A stretch of DNA of 64,000 bases from Leptospira fainei serovar Hurstbridge str. BUT 6. Lineage in GTDB: Bacteria > Spirochaetota > Leptospiria > Leptospirales > Leptospiraceae. Position numbers and translations under genes: made by a program. The first letter of the stretch is position 1. Every line of letters starts with the position of its first letter. Below, piece by piece: positions 9,755 through 20,793 of this stretch. The notes beneath the pieces were generated by a model that ran no database searches, was not told the DNA's origin, and saw only the letters and a program-made list of their open reading frames with translations. Where the stretch lies: assembly GCF_000306235.2 (NCBI RefSeq), contig NZ_AKWZ02000003.1, positions 248,001 through 312,000 on the forward strand, given 5' to 3'.

Positions 9755-10438
9755 ATGAAATCTACGGAGAAACATGCACTTTTCTTTCATTCGAGTTATT
9801 TGGTACTATGTATCATTACGCTTTTGCTCCCCATTCCAGCCTCCACGGGGTGGAGATTATTTTTTTTGGCGGTGGTCTACGCGATAGGCTTACCGGTCGC
9901 AGCTCAAATTTGGGATCATGATCGATGGTTGGACATCTTTCGATTCGTCTTTCCTTTAAGTATTTTGCAAGTGTTTCCCGACTGGTTCCTTTCTAGGGTG
10001 TTAGGTGTTCTTGTTTTCCCCGAAGACGGATTCTATAAGATAGGAACGGTCCCGGTGTATATGGCGGGACTCTGGACGATTCCGTTATTTCTATCTACGT
10101 TTGCGGCTGTCCGCTTTGCCAAGCGCCAACCATCCGCGAATCCGATAGCGAAATATACCGTGGCTGGCGGCGTGGCATTCGTAATTTTTGCGTTCTCGGA
10201 AGAATTTGCCAGATTGATTCCTGTCTGGTATTCCCAAAACGTTTCAATGATCGGCCATACGGCAGTGTACGTTTTACTTCCTGAATTGGTATTGGGGGTG
10301 TTCACGGCGTTCGCTTATTTCCATACTGAGGGAAAACCTTTGCGTACCAAACTGCTTTGGACAATCCCGACCATGTTTGTTTATTTGGGGGCATTATCCT
10401 GCTTTTATCTTCTTTTGGAAGGTGTTTGGCGTACATAA
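9755..10438 (+). CDS. Hypothetical polytopic membrane protein
   Basis: 227 residues from the ATG at 9755, with about seven transmembrane segments. A longer open frame runs back to 9410 but is antisense to eno and is not used. Acidic residues within or next to membrane segments (FSEEFARLIP and LLPELVLG) are suggestive of a membrane enzyme, but I recognise no family. It is divergent from eno and 115 bp upstream of the LpxC-like gene. Confidence 0.65.
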   Translation: MKSTEKHALFFHSSYLVLCIITLLLPIPASTGWRLFFLAVVYAIGLPVAAQIWDHDRWLDIFRFVFPLSILQVFPDWFLSRVLGVLVFPEDGFYKIGTVPVYMAGLWTIPLFLSTFAAVRFAKRQPSANPIAKYTVAGGVAFVIFAFSEEFARLIPVWYSQNVSMIGHTAVYVLLPELVLGVFTAFAYFHTEGKPLRTKLLWTIPTMFVYLGALSCFYLLLEGVWRT

Positions 10439-10553
10439 AGGAACGTTCTCCATTCCGTATAAAAGTCGATTACGGGGAGCAAAAAATAATTCTTCTCCTC
10501 GAATCGATTCTGAGAATTGTCGCTGATCGTTTTCTGAAGCGAAGGAGAGGAAA

Positions 10554-11561
10554 ATGGATGCGCAAATAATCACCGGAGCAGCGGAAATCGGCGGTTTACT
10601 CGAAGATCGAAATCGATCGATTCTCGGTTTACCCGACTATTTTACGGATTCGACTTTAATTGTTGAACCAGGCAATTCGTATACGGTGGAAAAAGCTTTT
10701 ACCATAGAAGGGAAAGCAACGTTTGAAAATAAGAATAGTTTGGTAAAAATTTCGCCTGCCGCCGGCAACCGATCTTCCTTTTCTTGGGATGGAAAAAAAT
10801 TTCCGTTAAATGCAGCAGATTGTATAAAAGGAAATCATAATATACAATTGGGCGATGTTAAAGTTATCGAGCACCCTCTGGCTTGGATGCTGGCATTCGG
10901 CGTATATGTAGACATTGAAACGACCGAATCAAGCCTGCCAACGTTTGATTTTTGTGATCGGCCTTATCTGGACGGATTAACGGGAAACCTTAGAATCATA
11001 GCTCCGCGTAAAACGATTTCCGTTTCTAAGCCGCTCGCACTTGTTTGGGAAAAAGGATACTGCGTAGTGGAGCCTCCGGAAAATTCGAAAGAATCCGAGC
11101 AGTTAATTATAGATCATCAAGTTTCTTATCCGGGGAATTCCATTGGAAACGCGAGGATAAAAACGGTTTTCGAACCGCATTCATTCGCCTATTACTGCGA
11201 TGCAAGGACTACCGCTTTCAGGACTAAATCAGAGGCTGAAAAATTCTATCAAGTCGGTTTAGCCGGAGGATTGAAGGATTATCCCTTTACTCTTGAAAAC
11301 GTGCTGTTGCTGGACGAAGAACGCATTTATAACAGTCGAAAGAAATTTAAGGATAGGAATTCCGGCTTTGACTTCGAATTTTTGTGTCATGAAATTATTG
11401 ATATTTCTTCCTGGTTGCGATTTGTCGAAGAGGAATACGAAGGAAGATTCGTCGGAAAGATGACCACTTTCTTATTCGATCACCATAAACAGATCGATAT
11501 AGCTCAATTCGTATGCGATCGCTCTATCTTGGAAAAACACGGTGTATCGATCCAATATTAA
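10554..11561 (+). CDS. LpxC-like (UDP-3-O-acyl-GlcNAc deacetylase family) paralogue
   Basis: 335 residues resembling LpxC, the zinc deacetylase of lipid A synthesis, over both domains. VIEHPLAWMLAFGVYVDIE (residues 104-122) matches the EH motif, giving Glu106 and zinc ligand His107. LCHEIIDISSWL (278-288 region) matches the HK.LDAIGDL motif, giving His279 and Asp283 as ligands. The next catalytic-site Asp is replaced by Trp287, and the general-acid His region is reduced to FDHHKQ (310-311). A strong SD (AAGGAGAGG) precedes the ATG. Zinc could still bind, but normal deacetylase chemistry is doubtful. A canonical LpxC is presumably elsewhere. Confidence 0.65.
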   Translation: MDAQIITGAAEIGGLLEDRNRSILGLPDYFTDSTLIVEPGNSYTVEKAFTIEGKATFENKNSLVKISPAAGNRSSFSWDGKKFPLNAADCIKGNHNIQLGDVKVIEHPLAWMLAFGVYVDIETTESSLPTFDFCDRPYLDGLTGNLRIIAPRKTISVSKPLALVWEKGYCVVEPPENSKESEQLIIDHQVSYPGNSIGNARIKTVFEPHSFAYYCDARTTAFRTKSEAEKFYQVGLAGGLKDYPFTLENVLLLDEERIYNSRKKFKDRNSGFDFEFLCHEIIDISSWLRFVEEEYEGRFVGKMTTFLFDHHKQIDIAQFVCDRSILEKHGVSIQY

Positions 11562-11800
11562 AAGCGGATTTTTTAAGTTAGTTTCTTATTAGAAATAGGT
11601 ACAAAATGGAATTTCAAAATCGGGAAACTTTCTAAGTCGGAATTTCGGCCAAACTTCCTCAGCCTTACCCTTATTGCTCGGAATACTTATTCCTAGAGCT
11701 TGCACGCCCGAGAGGATTTCAAATCTGCGGGCTAAAAATACTTGTAATTAATATATAAAATCTTCATAAGTGAGAAAATTCTAAATTGGATGAATTCTAA

Positions 11801-12166
11801 ATGAAAAGAATTGTATTTTCTTCGGCGATTTTTCTGCTGATTGCCTTCGCTAATTGTGCGGTTTTGGATCCGGTAGGTCTCACTTATGATAGGATTAAAG
11901 GCGATAAGGCTGCAAGTAAAATTACCGATGCGGCAATCACGACGGATTTGGTGAATTCGGCGATTCTAAATGGGCGCGCTTCCGTTTCGATTTTAACTAT
12001 TCTCGCTAGCGATATTGCCGGTATCGATCCGACTAAATATTATAAAGAATCGGTCGTCAATCAATGTGTAACGGACATCAAGGGCGTGAAAGGTTATCTG
12101 ATCGGATCGACGCTGACTGTTATCTCCTCTTGCAAGGGAATTACTGCGGACGGACTCATCTACTAA
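11801..12166 (+). CDS. Leptospira YY-C family lipoprotein (TIGR04452-like)
   Basis: 121 residues with a signal peptide and lipobox AFANC (Cys19). It is followed by a domain containing KYYKESVVNQC, which fits the Leptospira-restricted YY-C lipoprotein family as I recall it. Two further Cys near the C-terminus may form a disulfide. Function is unknown. An AT-rich stretch (TTGTAATTAATATATAAAAT, about 11741-11760) just upstream is a plausible promoter, so the gene is probably monocistronic. Confidence 0.7.
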   Translation: MKRIVFSSAIFLLIAFANCAVLDPVGLTYDRIKGDKAASKITDAAITTDLVNSAILNGRASVSILTILASDIAGIDPTKYYKESVVNQCVTDIKGVKGYLIGSTLTVISSCKGITADGLIY

Positions 12167-12360
12167 TTTGAATTGCGGGATGCAGCCTTGCTCTTCCCGC
12201 TTCTCCTAGAATCTCTCCGTTTGTTTGAAAGGCAGAGGGGAGTTTTTAACGGAATGCCGCTAGGCAGGTAAGCCTACTATCTCCAAATCCTTCCTCATTC
12301 CGGAGTTGGCTCAGAAAAGGCTTTTCAGGGGAGGAAATCCCTCGAACTTTGTTTCTAAGC

Positions 12361-14166
12361 ATGTCCGACCGGCAAAAATACATCAGAAACTTCTCCATCA
12401 TTGCTCATATCGATCATGGTAAATCGACGTTAGCGGACCGACTTTTAGAAATCGGCCGAGTCACGGACGATCGGACAAAAAAAGATCAGATCTTGGACTC
12501 GATGGATATCGAGCGGGAGAGAGGAATCACCATCAAGGCCAATAATGCTACGTTCAACTACTTGGCGGATGACGGCCATACTTATACGATGAATCTGATC
12601 GATACTCCCGGCCACGTGGATTTTACCTATGAGGTTTCTCGCTCTCTAAAAGCGTGCGAGGGAGTTCTTTTGATCGTGGATGCGAGTCAAGGGGTAGAGG
12701 CGCAGACTTTAGCGAATCTATATCTTGCGATGGAACAGGATCTTGCAATTATTCCCGTCATGAACAAGGTCGATTTGCCGGCAGCCGACGTCGAGAGAAC
12801 GAAACTGCAAATCGAAGATAGCCTCGGTCTGGATGCGGAAAAGGCAGTCGCAATTTCCGCGAAAACCGGTTTGAATGTTAAGGCCGTACTTGAGGAAATT
12901 ACTCGTCAAATTCCTGCGCCGACCGGCGATTTAAAAGCGCCTCTAAAAGCTTTAATTTACGATTCATATTTCGATCCCTATATGGGCGTCGTTATCAAAA
13001 TTCGAGTGTTCGACGGAACCGTTAAAAAAGGGGATCGAATTCTTTTGATGAGTAATCAAAAGGATTTTACCGTCAACGAAGTCGGTATCAAAGGAATCGG
13101 ATTGATGCCCCAGGATTCGCTGTCCGTGGGAGAAGTCGGATACATTATCGCAGGCATCAAAAAAGTATCGGATGCTAGATCCGGTGATACGGTGACTTCA
13201 CAATCGAACCCGACGGCCGAGCCGGTTCCCGGCTACAAAGATGCGAAGCCGATGGTCTTTGCCGGACTTTTCCCAATTGCAGGCGAGCAATTTGAAGAAC
13301 TTGTGGACGCAATCGAAAAAATGAAGCTAAACGATGCGGCTCTAGTTTATGAGAAGGAAAGTTCCGCAGCTTTGGGATTCGGTTTCAGGGTAGGTTATCT
13401 GGGTTTATTGCATATGGAAATTGTGCAAGAGAGGTTGGAGAGGGAGTTCAACTTAGACCTCATTACGACAGCCCCTTCCGTAAAATATACCATCAAAACG
13501 AAGAACGGAGAAGTTTTCGATATAGACAATCCTTCTAAATTTCCGGATCCGGTTTTCATAGAAACCACGGAAGAACCGTTCGTGAAGGCATCGATCATTA
13601 CTCCGATCGAATATGTGGGTAATATCATGTCGCTTGCAATGGATAAGCGCGGAATTCAATTGGATACGGTTTATCTTACGCAGGAAAAGGTCCAACTTAC
13701 CTACGAGCTTCCACTCGCCGAACTTATTTTCGAATTTTATGATAAGCTTAAATCTTTGACCCGCGGATATGCCTCGCTCGACTACGAGCCTTGCGGGTAT
13801 AGAGCGTCACAATTGGTTAAAATGGATATTCTCGTAAACGGGGAACCGGTGGATGCTCTCTCGATGATCGTGCATCGAAGTAAAGCCGAGCAACGGGGAA
13901 GAGAAATTATCGAAAAATTGAAGGAATTAATTCCGCGGCACCAATTCATGATTCCCATCCAGGCGGCGGTTGGAGGGAAGATTCTAGCGAGGGAAAGCAT
14001 TTCGGCTCTCAGGAAGAATGTTACCGCTAAATGTTACGGCGGAGATATTACCCGTAAAAAGAAACTTCTTGAAAAGCAGAAAGAAGGGAAAAAAAGGATG
14101 AAGCAAATCGGAAATGTTGAAATTCCTCAAGAAGCCTTTTTGGCGGTCCTGAAAACCGGTGATTAA
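12361..14166 (+). CDS. lepA: Elongation factor 4 (LepA) ribosome back-translocase GTPase
   Basis: A 601-residue translational GTPase. G1 is AHIDHGKS, G3 is DTPGHVDF and G4 is NKVD, followed by EF-G-like domains and the LepA-specific C-terminal domain ([20 protein letters not shown]). It acts on stalled or mistranslocated ribosomes. The ATG at 12361 gives the usual N-terminus ([11 protein letters not shown]). A TTG at 12349 is possible because GGGGAGG lies about 14 nt before it. It ends in TAATG, overlapping the next gene by one base. Confidence 0.96.
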   Translation: MSDRQKYIRNFSIIAHIDHGKSTLADRLLEIGRVTDDRTKKDQILDSMDIERERGITIKANNATFNYLADDGHTYTMNLIDTPGHVDFTYEVSRSLKACEGVLLIVDASQGVEAQTLANLYLAMEQDLAIIPVMNKVDLPAADVERTKLQIEDSLGLDAEKAVAISAKTGLNVKAVLEEITRQIPAPTGDLKAPLKALIYDSYFDPYMGVVIKIRVFDGTVKKGDRILLMSNQKDFTVNEVGIKGIGLMPQDSLSVGEVGYIIAGIKKVSDARSGDTVTSQSNPTAEPVPGYKDAKPMVFAGLFPIAGEQFEELVDAIEKMKLNDAALVYEKESSAALGFGFRVGYLGLLHMEIVQERLEREFNLDLITTAPSVKYTIKTKNGEVFDIDNPSKFPDPVFIETTEEPFVKASIITPIEYVGNIMSLAMDKRGIQLDTVYLTQEKVQLTYELPLAELIFEFYDKLKSLTRGYASLDYEPCGYRASQLVKMDILVNGEPVDALSMIVHRSKAEQRGREIIEKLKELIPRHQFMIPIQAAVGGKILARESISALRKNVTAKCYGGDITRKKKLLEKQKEGKKRMKQIGNVEIPQEAFLAVLKTGD

Positions 14167-15134
14167 TGTTTCCGGAGCTTCCGAAGCGATTCTACGAAGC
14201 AAGCCCGGTCCAATTTTTATATAAGATCGATAAGTCCGAGATTTTTGTTAAACGCGAGGATCGACTTTTCTTTTCGCAAGGGACTAAGATTCGAAAGTTA
14301 TTCGGAATCTACAATTCCCTCGCTTCCTATTTTCATTCCGGTAAACTTCAAAGTGTCGTTTTACAAGGAAATCTTCATTCAAATGCAATTTTAGCGGGCG
14401 TCCTTTTTTTTCGCTGGTTAGGCATTCCTACGAAAATAATCGGCTATTCTCGAAATCCGGAATTGAGGAGTCCGGCTTCTATTTTGGCCGAACGATTTTC
14501 TGAGATTGTAATTTATCCTACAAGACGCGAATGGGAACTTCGCGTCCTGGAACTAAGCGATACGGGTAGCACAAGCGTGGTTCCGCTCGATCGGATTGAC
14601 AAGGGTGTCGAAGTGCCTACAAAAGATCGCCAGGTTCTTCTTCCGGAATACTTATTCTGCCAAAATTCATTGAACGGATTGGCTCCTTTGTGGGATGAAA
14701 TCGACCCTAAGGAATTCGATTGCATTCTACTCGATGTCGGTTCCGGAATTACCTGGCTTTCCGCTCTCAAGTGGAATCGCCTCCCGGTTTTCGGCATCAC
14801 TTTAGGATTGTCCAAGAGAAAAATGCAAGTTTGGATGGAGTCTCGTCGGGTAAACCTTGATCTAAAGCAAATTGCAATTCCGTACGACTTCTTAATCGAA
14901 CCGAAAGCGGAATTGCCGTTCGCCTCTTTTTCCTTCGGAGAAACTGAAAGCTGGCATGAAAAAACGAAACAACTTTGGAAGAAAACAGGAATTTATTTCG
15001 AACCGGTTTACGCTTCTAAGACGTTAAGCGTTTTAGAGAGCATGATCCTTGCCGGGAAGTTAGAAGGACGAATTTTGTATATTTACCAGGGCGGCATACT
15101 GCAGAATTTTTCTACAGAAATAATATCGGGATAA
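14166..15134 (+). CDS. PLP-dependent ACC deaminase/D-cysteine desulfhydrase-like protein
   Basis: 322 residues of the tryptophan-synthase-beta fold. VKRED followed by GTKIRKL (residues 40-46) matches the GGNKTRKL motif with the PLP lysine. LQGNLHSNAILAG corresponds to the phosphate/substrate loop, and VYASKTLSVLESM to the conserved C-terminal segment. The GGVQSNH signature of true ACC deaminases is altered to GNLHSNA, so substrate specificity is uncertain. Translation is probably coupled to lepA (TAATG overlap). Confidence 0.75.
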   Translation: MFPELPKRFYEASPVQFLYKIDKSEIFVKREDRLFFSQGTKIRKLFGIYNSLASYFHSGKLQSVVLQGNLHSNAILAGVLFFRWLGIPTKIIGYSRNPELRSPASILAERFSEIVIYPTRREWELRVLELSDTGSTSVVPLDRIDKGVEVPTKDRQVLLPEYLFCQNSLNGLAPLWDEIDPKEFDCILLDVGSGITWLSALKWNRLPVFGITLGLSKRKMQVWMESRRVNLDLKQIAIPYDFLIEPKAELPFASFSFGETESWHEKTKQLWKKTGIYFEPVYASKTLSVLESMILAGKLEGRILYIYQGGILQNFSTEIISG

Positions 15135-15182
15135 CGCCGGATGTTTTATAGGATTATGAAATGTTGATTCATTAGCGGAAGA

Positions 15183-15214
15183 AAATCGGCGGAGGATAAG
15201 CGCTCCGCCGATTT
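15183..15214. terminator. Bidirectional stem-loop between PLP enzyme and sdhB
   Basis: A perfect 12-bp stem, AAATCGGCGGAG (15183-15194) against CTCCGCCGATTT (15203-15214), with an 8-nt loop. It lies in the 87-bp space between convergent genes. The T-rich side reads on the minus strand (GATTTTCTT), so it best serves the sdhCAB transcript. Confidence 0.75.
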
Positions 15215-15221
15215 GCAAACT

Positions 15222-15953
15222 TTACGAGAGTATATATTCTTTATTTAGTACCCGAATAAAATCCCGTTTAATGTCTTTAGGACAAGCAGCTTCGCATTCA
15301 TATTGGTTCGTGCAATTTCCAAAACCTTCGTTGTCCATTGCAGATATCATATTCTTGACCCGTTCTTTCTTCTCGACCTGTCCTTGGGGAAGTAGCGCTA
15401 AATGAGCCACCTTGGCCGAAACGAAAAGCATCGCGGAAGCATTCTTACAAGACGCTACGCAAGCGCCGCATCCGATGCAAGTCGCAGCATCCATAGCAAC
15501 GTCAGCATGCTTTTTAGCGATCGGAAGTGCATTCGCATCCGGAGCTCCACCCGTATTGATGCTTACAAATCCGCCGGATTGAATCACTCGATCAAAGGCA
15601 CTGCGATCCACGATCAGATCTTTTATCACTGGAAAAGCTTTTGCCCTCCAAGGTTCCAGATAAATCGTATCTCCGTTTTTAAACGACCTCATATGAAGCT
15701 GGCAGGTAGTCACGCCGGGGAGAGGACCGTGCGCTACGCCATTGATCATGATATTGCAGGATCCACAAATTCCCTCTCTGCAATCGTGTTCGAATGCGAT
15801 CGGTTCTTCGCCTTTCGTAATCAATTCCTCGTTAACGACATCTATCATTTCCAAAAAAGACATATCAGGCGAGATATCTTTCGCGGAATAATCCACGATC
15901 TTACCTTTCTCTTGAGAATTCTTCTGTCTCCAGACTTTTAGTTTGAGATCCAT
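15222..15953 (-). CDS. sdhB: Succinate dehydrogenase/fumarate reductase iron-sulfur subunit
   Basis: 243 residues carrying the electron-transfer clusters of complex II. The [2Fe-2S] ligands are CREGICGSC with a later Cys in GVTTC. The [4Fe-4S] and [3Fe-4S] ligands are [11 protein letters not shown] and [12 protein letters not shown]. The C-terminus KRDFIRVLN is typical of the long, non-classical SdhB found with diheme SdhC. Its start overlaps the sdhA stop by one base (TAATG). Confidence 0.95.
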   Translation of the reverse strand: MDLKLKVWRQKNSQEKGKIVDYSAKDISPDMSFLEMIDVVNEELITKGEEPIAFEHDCREGICGSCNIMINGVAHGPLPGVTTCQLHMRSFKNGDTIYLEPWRAKAFPVIKDLIVDRSAFDRVIQSGGFVSINTGGAPDANALPIAKKHADVAMDAATCIGCGACVASCKNASAMLFVSAKVAHLALLPQGQVEKKERVKNMISAMDNEGFGNCTNQYECEAACPKDIKRDFIRVLNKEYILS

Positions 15954-17869
15954 TACTTATAGCTCCTCGTTGCGAGTTTAATGTTCTCGAACTCCAGGTG
16001 TTCCCTGTGTTCAACCGGTTTGGCTCCAACGCCTTTCCATTCCCACGCAGTGACATGGCAGAATTTATTGTCGTCTCGTTTAGCTTCGCCATCGTCCATT
16101 TGATGTTCGGTTCTAAAATGTCCGCCGCACGATTCTTCCCTTGTGAGCGCGTCCAAACAAAGTAGTTCGGCAAATTCGAGAAAATCGGCTACGCGTCCGG
16201 CTTTCTCCAAAGATTGATTCAAATCCGTACCGGACCCCGGAACGTTCACATTTTGCCAGAATTCCTCTCGGATCTGAGGGATTTTTTGCAACGCTTCCTT
16301 CAGGCCCTTATCGTCCCTTGCCATTCCGCACTTATCCCAGACAAGCTTACCTAGTTCTCTATGGAATGAATCCACAGTGCGACGCCCTTTGACGGTTAGA
16401 AGCTTGTTGATTTTGTCCGTACTTTCGGTTTCGGCTTTCTTAAACTCGGCATTATCGGCTGACGGAGTTTTACCGAATCCTACTTCGGCAAGATAGTTAC
16501 CTATCGTATAAGGAAGCACGAAATATCCGTCCGCTAAACCTTGCATTAACGCCGAAGCTCCTAATCGGTTGGCTCCGTGATCGGAAAAGTTAGCTTCACC
16601 GATTACGAACAAGCCCGGAAGGTTACTCATAAGATTATAGTCTACCCAAAGTCCGCCCATAGTATAGTGAACGGCAGGGTAGATTCTCATCGGAACTTTA
16701 TAAGGATTTTCACCGGTGATTTGCTCGTACATTTGGAAAAGATTTCCGTAACGTTCTGCAATCGTATGTTCTCCTAGACGCTGAATTGCGGACGAGAAAT
16801 CAAGGTAGACTCCTTGTCCGCCGGGGCCGACCCCAAAGCCTGCATCGCAAACTTCTTTGGCAGAACGGGAAGCGATATCTCGAGGACAGAGATTCCCGTA
16901 ACTCGGATATTTTCTTTCGAGATAATAATCTCTTTCACTTTCCGGAATGTCAGCGGGACTTCGAGTATCTCCCTTCTTTTTCGGAACCCAAATACGTCCG
17001 TCGTTTCGAAGCGACTCAGACATTAGAGTCAGTTTGGATTGATGATCACCGGATACCGGAATGCAAGTAGGGTGAATTTGCGTATAACATGGATTCGCAA
17101 AGAAAGCTCCCTTTTTATGAGCTCGATAAGTTGCAGTAACATTCGAACCTTTTGCATTCGTGGATAAATAGAATACGTTTCCGTATCCTCCCGATGCTAA
17201 AACAACGGCATCTCCGGCATGGGCCGTGATTTTCCCCGTGACTAGGTCACGAATGATTACGCCTTTAGCATGTCCGTTTACCACGACTAAATCGACCATC
17301 TCGGTTCTGGGATACATTTGCACGTTTCCTAATCCAATTTGCCGAGAAAGAGAGGAATACGCGCCCAATAAGAGTTGCTGTCCTGTCTGACCTTTTGCAT
17401 AGAATGTGCGGGAAACTTGAGCTCCGCCGAAAGAGCGGTTATCTAAATGACCGCCGTATTCTCTTGCGAAAGGAACTCCTTGAGCCACACACTGATCGAT
17501 GATGTTCGCAGAAACTTGAGCCAAGCGATATACGTTCGCTTCGCGAGCGCGAAAGTCCCCGCCTTTAATCGTATCATAGAAGAGTCGGTATACGGAATCA
17601 CCGTCGTTCTGATAATTCTTTGCGGCATTAATTCCACCCTGAGCCGCGATTGAGTGCGCGCGCCGCGGGCTGTCTTGAAAGCAGAACGTTTTCACATTAT
17701 AACCGAGTTCCGCTAATGTTGCCGAAGCAGAACCACCTGCCAGGCCGGTTCCAATAACAAGAATCGTATACTTGCGTTTATTGGCAGGATTTACCAATTT
17801 GATATGGGACTTATAGTCGTCCCATTTATGCTCCAGAGCACCCGAAGGGATTTTTGAATCTAAGCTCAT
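15953..17869 (-). CDS. sdhA: Succinate dehydrogenase/fumarate reductase flavoprotein subunit
   Basis: A 638-residue flavoprotein that oxidises succinate to fumarate. The FAD-binding [17 protein letters not shown] motif, the covalent-FAD His context HSIAAQGG and the active-site region HPTCIP are visible. Length and sequence style match the Bacteroidetes/epsilon-type SdhA. It is preceded by sdhC (4-bp gap) and followed by sdhB, giving a complete complex II operon. Confidence 0.95.
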   Translation of the reverse strand: MSLDSKIPSGALEHKWDDYKSHIKLVNPANKRKYTILVIGTGLAGGSASATLAELGYNVKTFCFQDSPRRAHSIAAQGGINAAKNYQNDGDSVYRLFYDTIKGGDFRAREANVYRLAQVSANIIDQCVAQGVPFAREYGGHLDNRSFGGAQVSRTFYAKGQTGQQLLLGAYSSLSRQIGLGNVQMYPRTEMVDLVVVNGHAKGVIIRDLVTGKITAHAGDAVVLASGGYGNVFYLSTNAKGSNVTATYRAHKKGAFFANPCYTQIHPTCIPVSGDHQSKLTLMSESLRNDGRIWVPKKKGDTRSPADIPESERDYYLERKYPSYGNLCPRDIASRSAKEVCDAGFGVGPGGQGVYLDFSSAIQRLGEHTIAERYGNLFQMYEQITGENPYKVPMRIYPAVHYTMGGLWVDYNLMSNLPGLFVIGEANFSDHGANRLGASALMQGLADGYFVLPYTIGNYLAEVGFGKTPSADNAEFKKAETESTDKINKLLTVKGRRTVDSFHRELGKLVWDKCGMARDDKGLKEALQKIPQIREEFWQNVNVPGSGTDLNQSLEKAGRVADFLEFAELLCLDALTREESCGGHFRTEHQMDDGEAKRDDNKFCHVTAWEWKGVGAKPVEHREHLEFENIKLATRSYK

Positions 17870-17873
17870 TCTA

Positions 17874-18563
17874 TTATGCTCCTGGTAACTTAACGTATCC
17901 TAAAAGGATCGACAGTGGTATGGAAGAATTTCCCACAAAAATGAGAAGCGCATATCCGATCGCAAACGCGTTGGTCTTCGGCGCCCAGAACGGCGTATTC
18001 AAACCGAATGTCTGAAACACGCTTGAAACTCCGTGGCGAAGGTGGGAGGCCAATATGAACATCCAAAGGACGTACGCGGTGGAAACGATCGGATTTTGGA
18101 ATCCTAAAACTACCATGGAATAAACGTCGTGCCGTCCTTGCGGATCTTTTAAAGCGAAATCTTTCGGGTCCGTGACTCCGAAAGTAAAATGCGCGAGGTG
18201 ATACAATATCGCTCCAAAAATTAATAAACCGGTGAGGGCCATCATTCTGGAAGAAAGAGTCGCCTGGATCGTACTTTCCTTTACGTATGCTACCGGTCGC
18301 GCTCGTTTGTTCTCTAAAGAAAGTTTGATTGCGTAGAAAACGTGCAATACGAAGGCAATCAAAAGCGTACCGCGCGCGATCCAGAGGAGTCCGCCGAGGC
18401 TTTGGAGGAACGCGGCGTAACTATTAATCTTATCCGGTTCCTGGAAAATCTGGAGATTCCCCAGCATGTGTAAAAACACGAAGCCGAAGAAAACGAGTCC
18501 GGTAATTCCGACGATAGTTTTTCTACCGATGGAAGACCTAAGGTATCCAGCCTGAAAATCCAT
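17874..18563 (-). CDS. sdhC: Succinate dehydrogenase cytochrome b subunit
   Basis: 229 residues with five transmembrane helices, the b558-type single anchor that carries two haems and replaces SdhC plus SdhD. Candidate haem-ligand His residues lie in [22 protein letters not shown] and ASHLRHG. A clear ACAGGAGAA Shine-Dalgarno lies 7 nt before the ATG. It is the first gene of sdhCAB and divergent from the aldo/keto reductase gene. Confidence 0.92.
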   Translation of the reverse strand: MDFQAGYLRSSIGRKTIVGITGLVFFGFVFLHMLGNLQIFQEPDKINSYAAFLQSLGGLLWIARGTLLIAFVLHVFYAIKLSLENKRARPVAYVKESTIQATLSSRMMALTGLLIFGAILYHLAHFTFGVTDPKDFALKDPQGRHDVYSMVVLGFQNPIVSTAYVLWMFILASHLRHGVSSVFQTFGLNTPFWAPKTNAFAIGYALLIFVGNSSIPLSILLGYVKLPGA

Positions 18564-18809
18564 TCAAATTCTCCTGTGAGAGTAATGGGAAGAAGTCATC
18601 GATTTGTTTTTATAGGATGGGAAAATTACGAAAGAACAAATGTACTCCGATTCGCCCTAATATTTAGAGTAAAAAATATGGTCTATACGGAAAGCATTTT
18701 TAAACGAAAGGACAAAAAATGGACATTTGGACCTAAAGCGGCTATAATGGACTTCCATTTTGTGCAACGCGGAAATTTCCAAAAGAAAACTGAATCAGGT
18801 AACGCCTCC

Positions 18810-20309
18810 ATGCAAAAAATAGACCCATTTATTTCCCTATATCGTAGAGAGCTTTTTCCAGGTTCGATCCAACCTGCGGGTGAGAATTTAGACTCTGCAA
18901 CAGATGCTTTTTATTTCCAATTTAAAGGAATACGAATTTCCAGAGTCGGGTTCGGTTGCTATCGAGTGGGCTTGGAAAATCCAGCGCATAAAAAGGCCCT
19001 CGTTCTCGCGCTTCGCTCCGGCGTAAATTTGATTGATACCTCGGCTAACTATGGAGACGGTGAGGCGGAAAGTTTAGTCGGAGAAGTACTTTCGGAAGAA
19101 TTCGCGTTCGGAAATATAAAACGCGAATCGGTTTGTGTTGTTACGAAAGCCGGATATATCCAGGGCCGGAATATGGAAATCGCGGAACAACGAGAAGTTG
19201 CAGGGAATCCATTTCCCGAAACGACATACTATCAACCCGGTTGTTTTCATTGCATTTCTCCTGAATTTTTGGAAGACCAATTAGAGAGATCTAGGAAGAG
19301 ATTGGGTCTGTACACGATCGATATTTTCTTATTGCATAACCCGGAATATTTTCTGATGGATCAGCGGAAGCACGGAGTTCCGGAGAAGACGGCAAAGCAA
19401 GAATATTATCGGCGAATTCGAGATGCATTTTCCTTTCTGGAAAGGGCGAGGGCGGACGGTAGAATTCTTTATTACGGAATTTCCAGCAATACCTTCCCGG
19501 ATAAGGAAGATTCTTATACCGATACTTCGTTGTCGAAGGTACTACAAATTGCGAAAGAAGTCGGCGGTGAAGATTCCGGTTTTGCAGTCGCCCAGTTTCC
19601 TGCCAATTGGTATGAAGATGGCTTTCTACGGAATCATAATTCAGCTGGCGAGAATCTATTAGCCATTTGTAGGAACTTCGACATTCTTCCGCTTATCAAT
19701 CGACCATTGAATTCGTTCGTTTCTGATAAAGGAATGGTTCGATTAGCCTATCGACCGGGTCCGGATCAGGAGACCCGAATTGCCGCTTTGGAATCATTAT
19801 TCAAAGAGTTAAGAACGTATGAAACTCCGCTCCATGATCTTCCGGAAAGTCAAACAGGGTTTAAAAGTCTGAGCGCCCAGTGGTTCGGTTATCGGGAAAA
19901 GATTCCGAATATAGAGCAGCTACATCAGCTTTTGGGTAGATCCTGGATCCCGGCCGCACAATCTTCCTTAAAATTTATATCCGATCGTCTGGGAAAAGAA
20001 GAGGCGATTCGTTATACGAATCTGCTAAACAAGACAATCCCGTATTTTGAGGAATGGATTGTTTTGCATCAAGCCGAGGCTCGCCTACCTCTGTATGAGG
20101 AATTAAAGGGAAGATTTCATTCAGACAGACACAGTCCAAATAGCCTATCCTCTATGATGGTTTTACATTTGTCTCAGTTATTGCAAAAGGGAACCGTGCT
20201 GGTCGGAATGAGAAAAGAAGAATATGTGAAAGACATACTGGAGCTTAAAAACCAGGTCTGGTCTCCAATTTCAGAGGAGGAATGGGGATACCATGGAATT
20301 CGATCCTGA
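18810..20309 (+). CDS. Aldo/keto reductase family protein
   Basis: About 499 residues from the ATG at 18810; the frame is open further upstream but that part looks like leader. The (beta/alpha)8 AKR core starts at RISRVGFGCYRVG. The catalytic Asp-Tyr pair is in LIDTSANYGDGEAE, and the expected His occurs in FLLHNPEYF. The protein is longer than the usual 300-350 residues, with a C-terminal extension of about 150. Substrate is unknown. It overlaps the DUF309 gene by 17 bp, so the two are probably coupled. Confidence 0.8.
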   Translation: MQKIDPFISLYRRELFPGSIQPAGENLDSATDAFYFQFKGIRISRVGFGCYRVGLENPAHKKALVLALRSGVNLIDTSANYGDGEAESLVGEVLSEEFAFGNIKRESVCVVTKAGYIQGRNMEIAEQREVAGNPFPETTYYQPGCFHCISPEFLEDQLERSRKRLGLYTIDIFLLHNPEYFLMDQRKHGVPEKTAKQEYYRRIRDAFSFLERARADGRILYYGISSNTFPDKEDSYTDTSLSKVLQIAKEVGGEDSGFAVAQFPANWYEDGFLRNHNSAGENLLAICRNFDILPLINRPLNSFVSDKGMVRLAYRPGPDQETRIAALESLFKELRTYETPLHDLPESQTGFKSLSAQWFGYREKIPNIEQLHQLLGRSWIPAAQSSLKFISDRLGKEEAIRYTNLLNKTIPYFEEWIVLHQAEARLPLYEELKGRFHSDRHSPNSLSSMMVLHLSQLLQKGTVLVGMRKEEYVKDILELKNQVWSPISEEEWGYHGIRS

Positions 20310-20763
20310 AATCCTGGCGATTTTAGACAGGATTCGCAATACCTCCGATCCGGAGTCCAGTTTTTCCTTTGCATGGATGGAAGGAAGAAGGTTGTATTTT
20401 GCTGGCAATTACTTTGAGCTGCATGAGGTGTTCGAGTTTCAATGGAAGAAAGAATTCGGAGCCAGGAAACTACTTTTGCACGGCTGGATTCAATTGGCGA
20501 TTTCTCTAAATAAAATATTCGTAAAGCCGAATATACGAGGCGCAAGAATGCAAGCCGAAAAATCTAAGCAGAAATTCGACGCATTATTGCAATTCGCGGA
20601 GCTTTCATCCGCCGGCCGCTCTCATGCGCTAAAGACGATTCAATTTTTAGAGATACTACTTACGAAATTCAACGGGGATATTGATTGGGATCTCGAACAA
20701 ATTCGAGGACTTTCTTTACCGATAATGACCGAAACGGGAGAGGAATGGTTTTCTTCCATTTGA
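20293..20763 (+). CDS. DUF309 domain protein
   Basis: 156 residues. The family signature is YFELHEVFEFQWKKEFGARK followed by LLLHGWIQLAISLNKI, a small helical bundle with a conserved H-E pair. The biochemical role of DUF309 is unknown. It overlaps the 3' end of the aldo/keto reductase gene by 17 bp and is followed 30 bp later by a hydrolase, a likely three-gene operon. Confidence 0.85.
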   Translation: MEFDPEILAILDRIRNTSDPESSFSFAWMEGRRLYFAGNYFELHEVFEFQWKKEFGARKLLLHGWIQLAISLNKIFVKPNIRGARMQAEKSKQKFDALLQFAELSSAGRSHALKTIQFLEILLTKFNGDIDWDLEQIRGLSLPIMTETGEEWFSSI

Positions 20764-20793
20764 GTTTTTCTTATTATGACTTTTGAAGGAAAT

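Noticed and set aside
15402..15941. 179-codon plus-strand ORF opposite sdhB
   Set aside because: A shadow of the certain sdhB gene; composition not protein-like.
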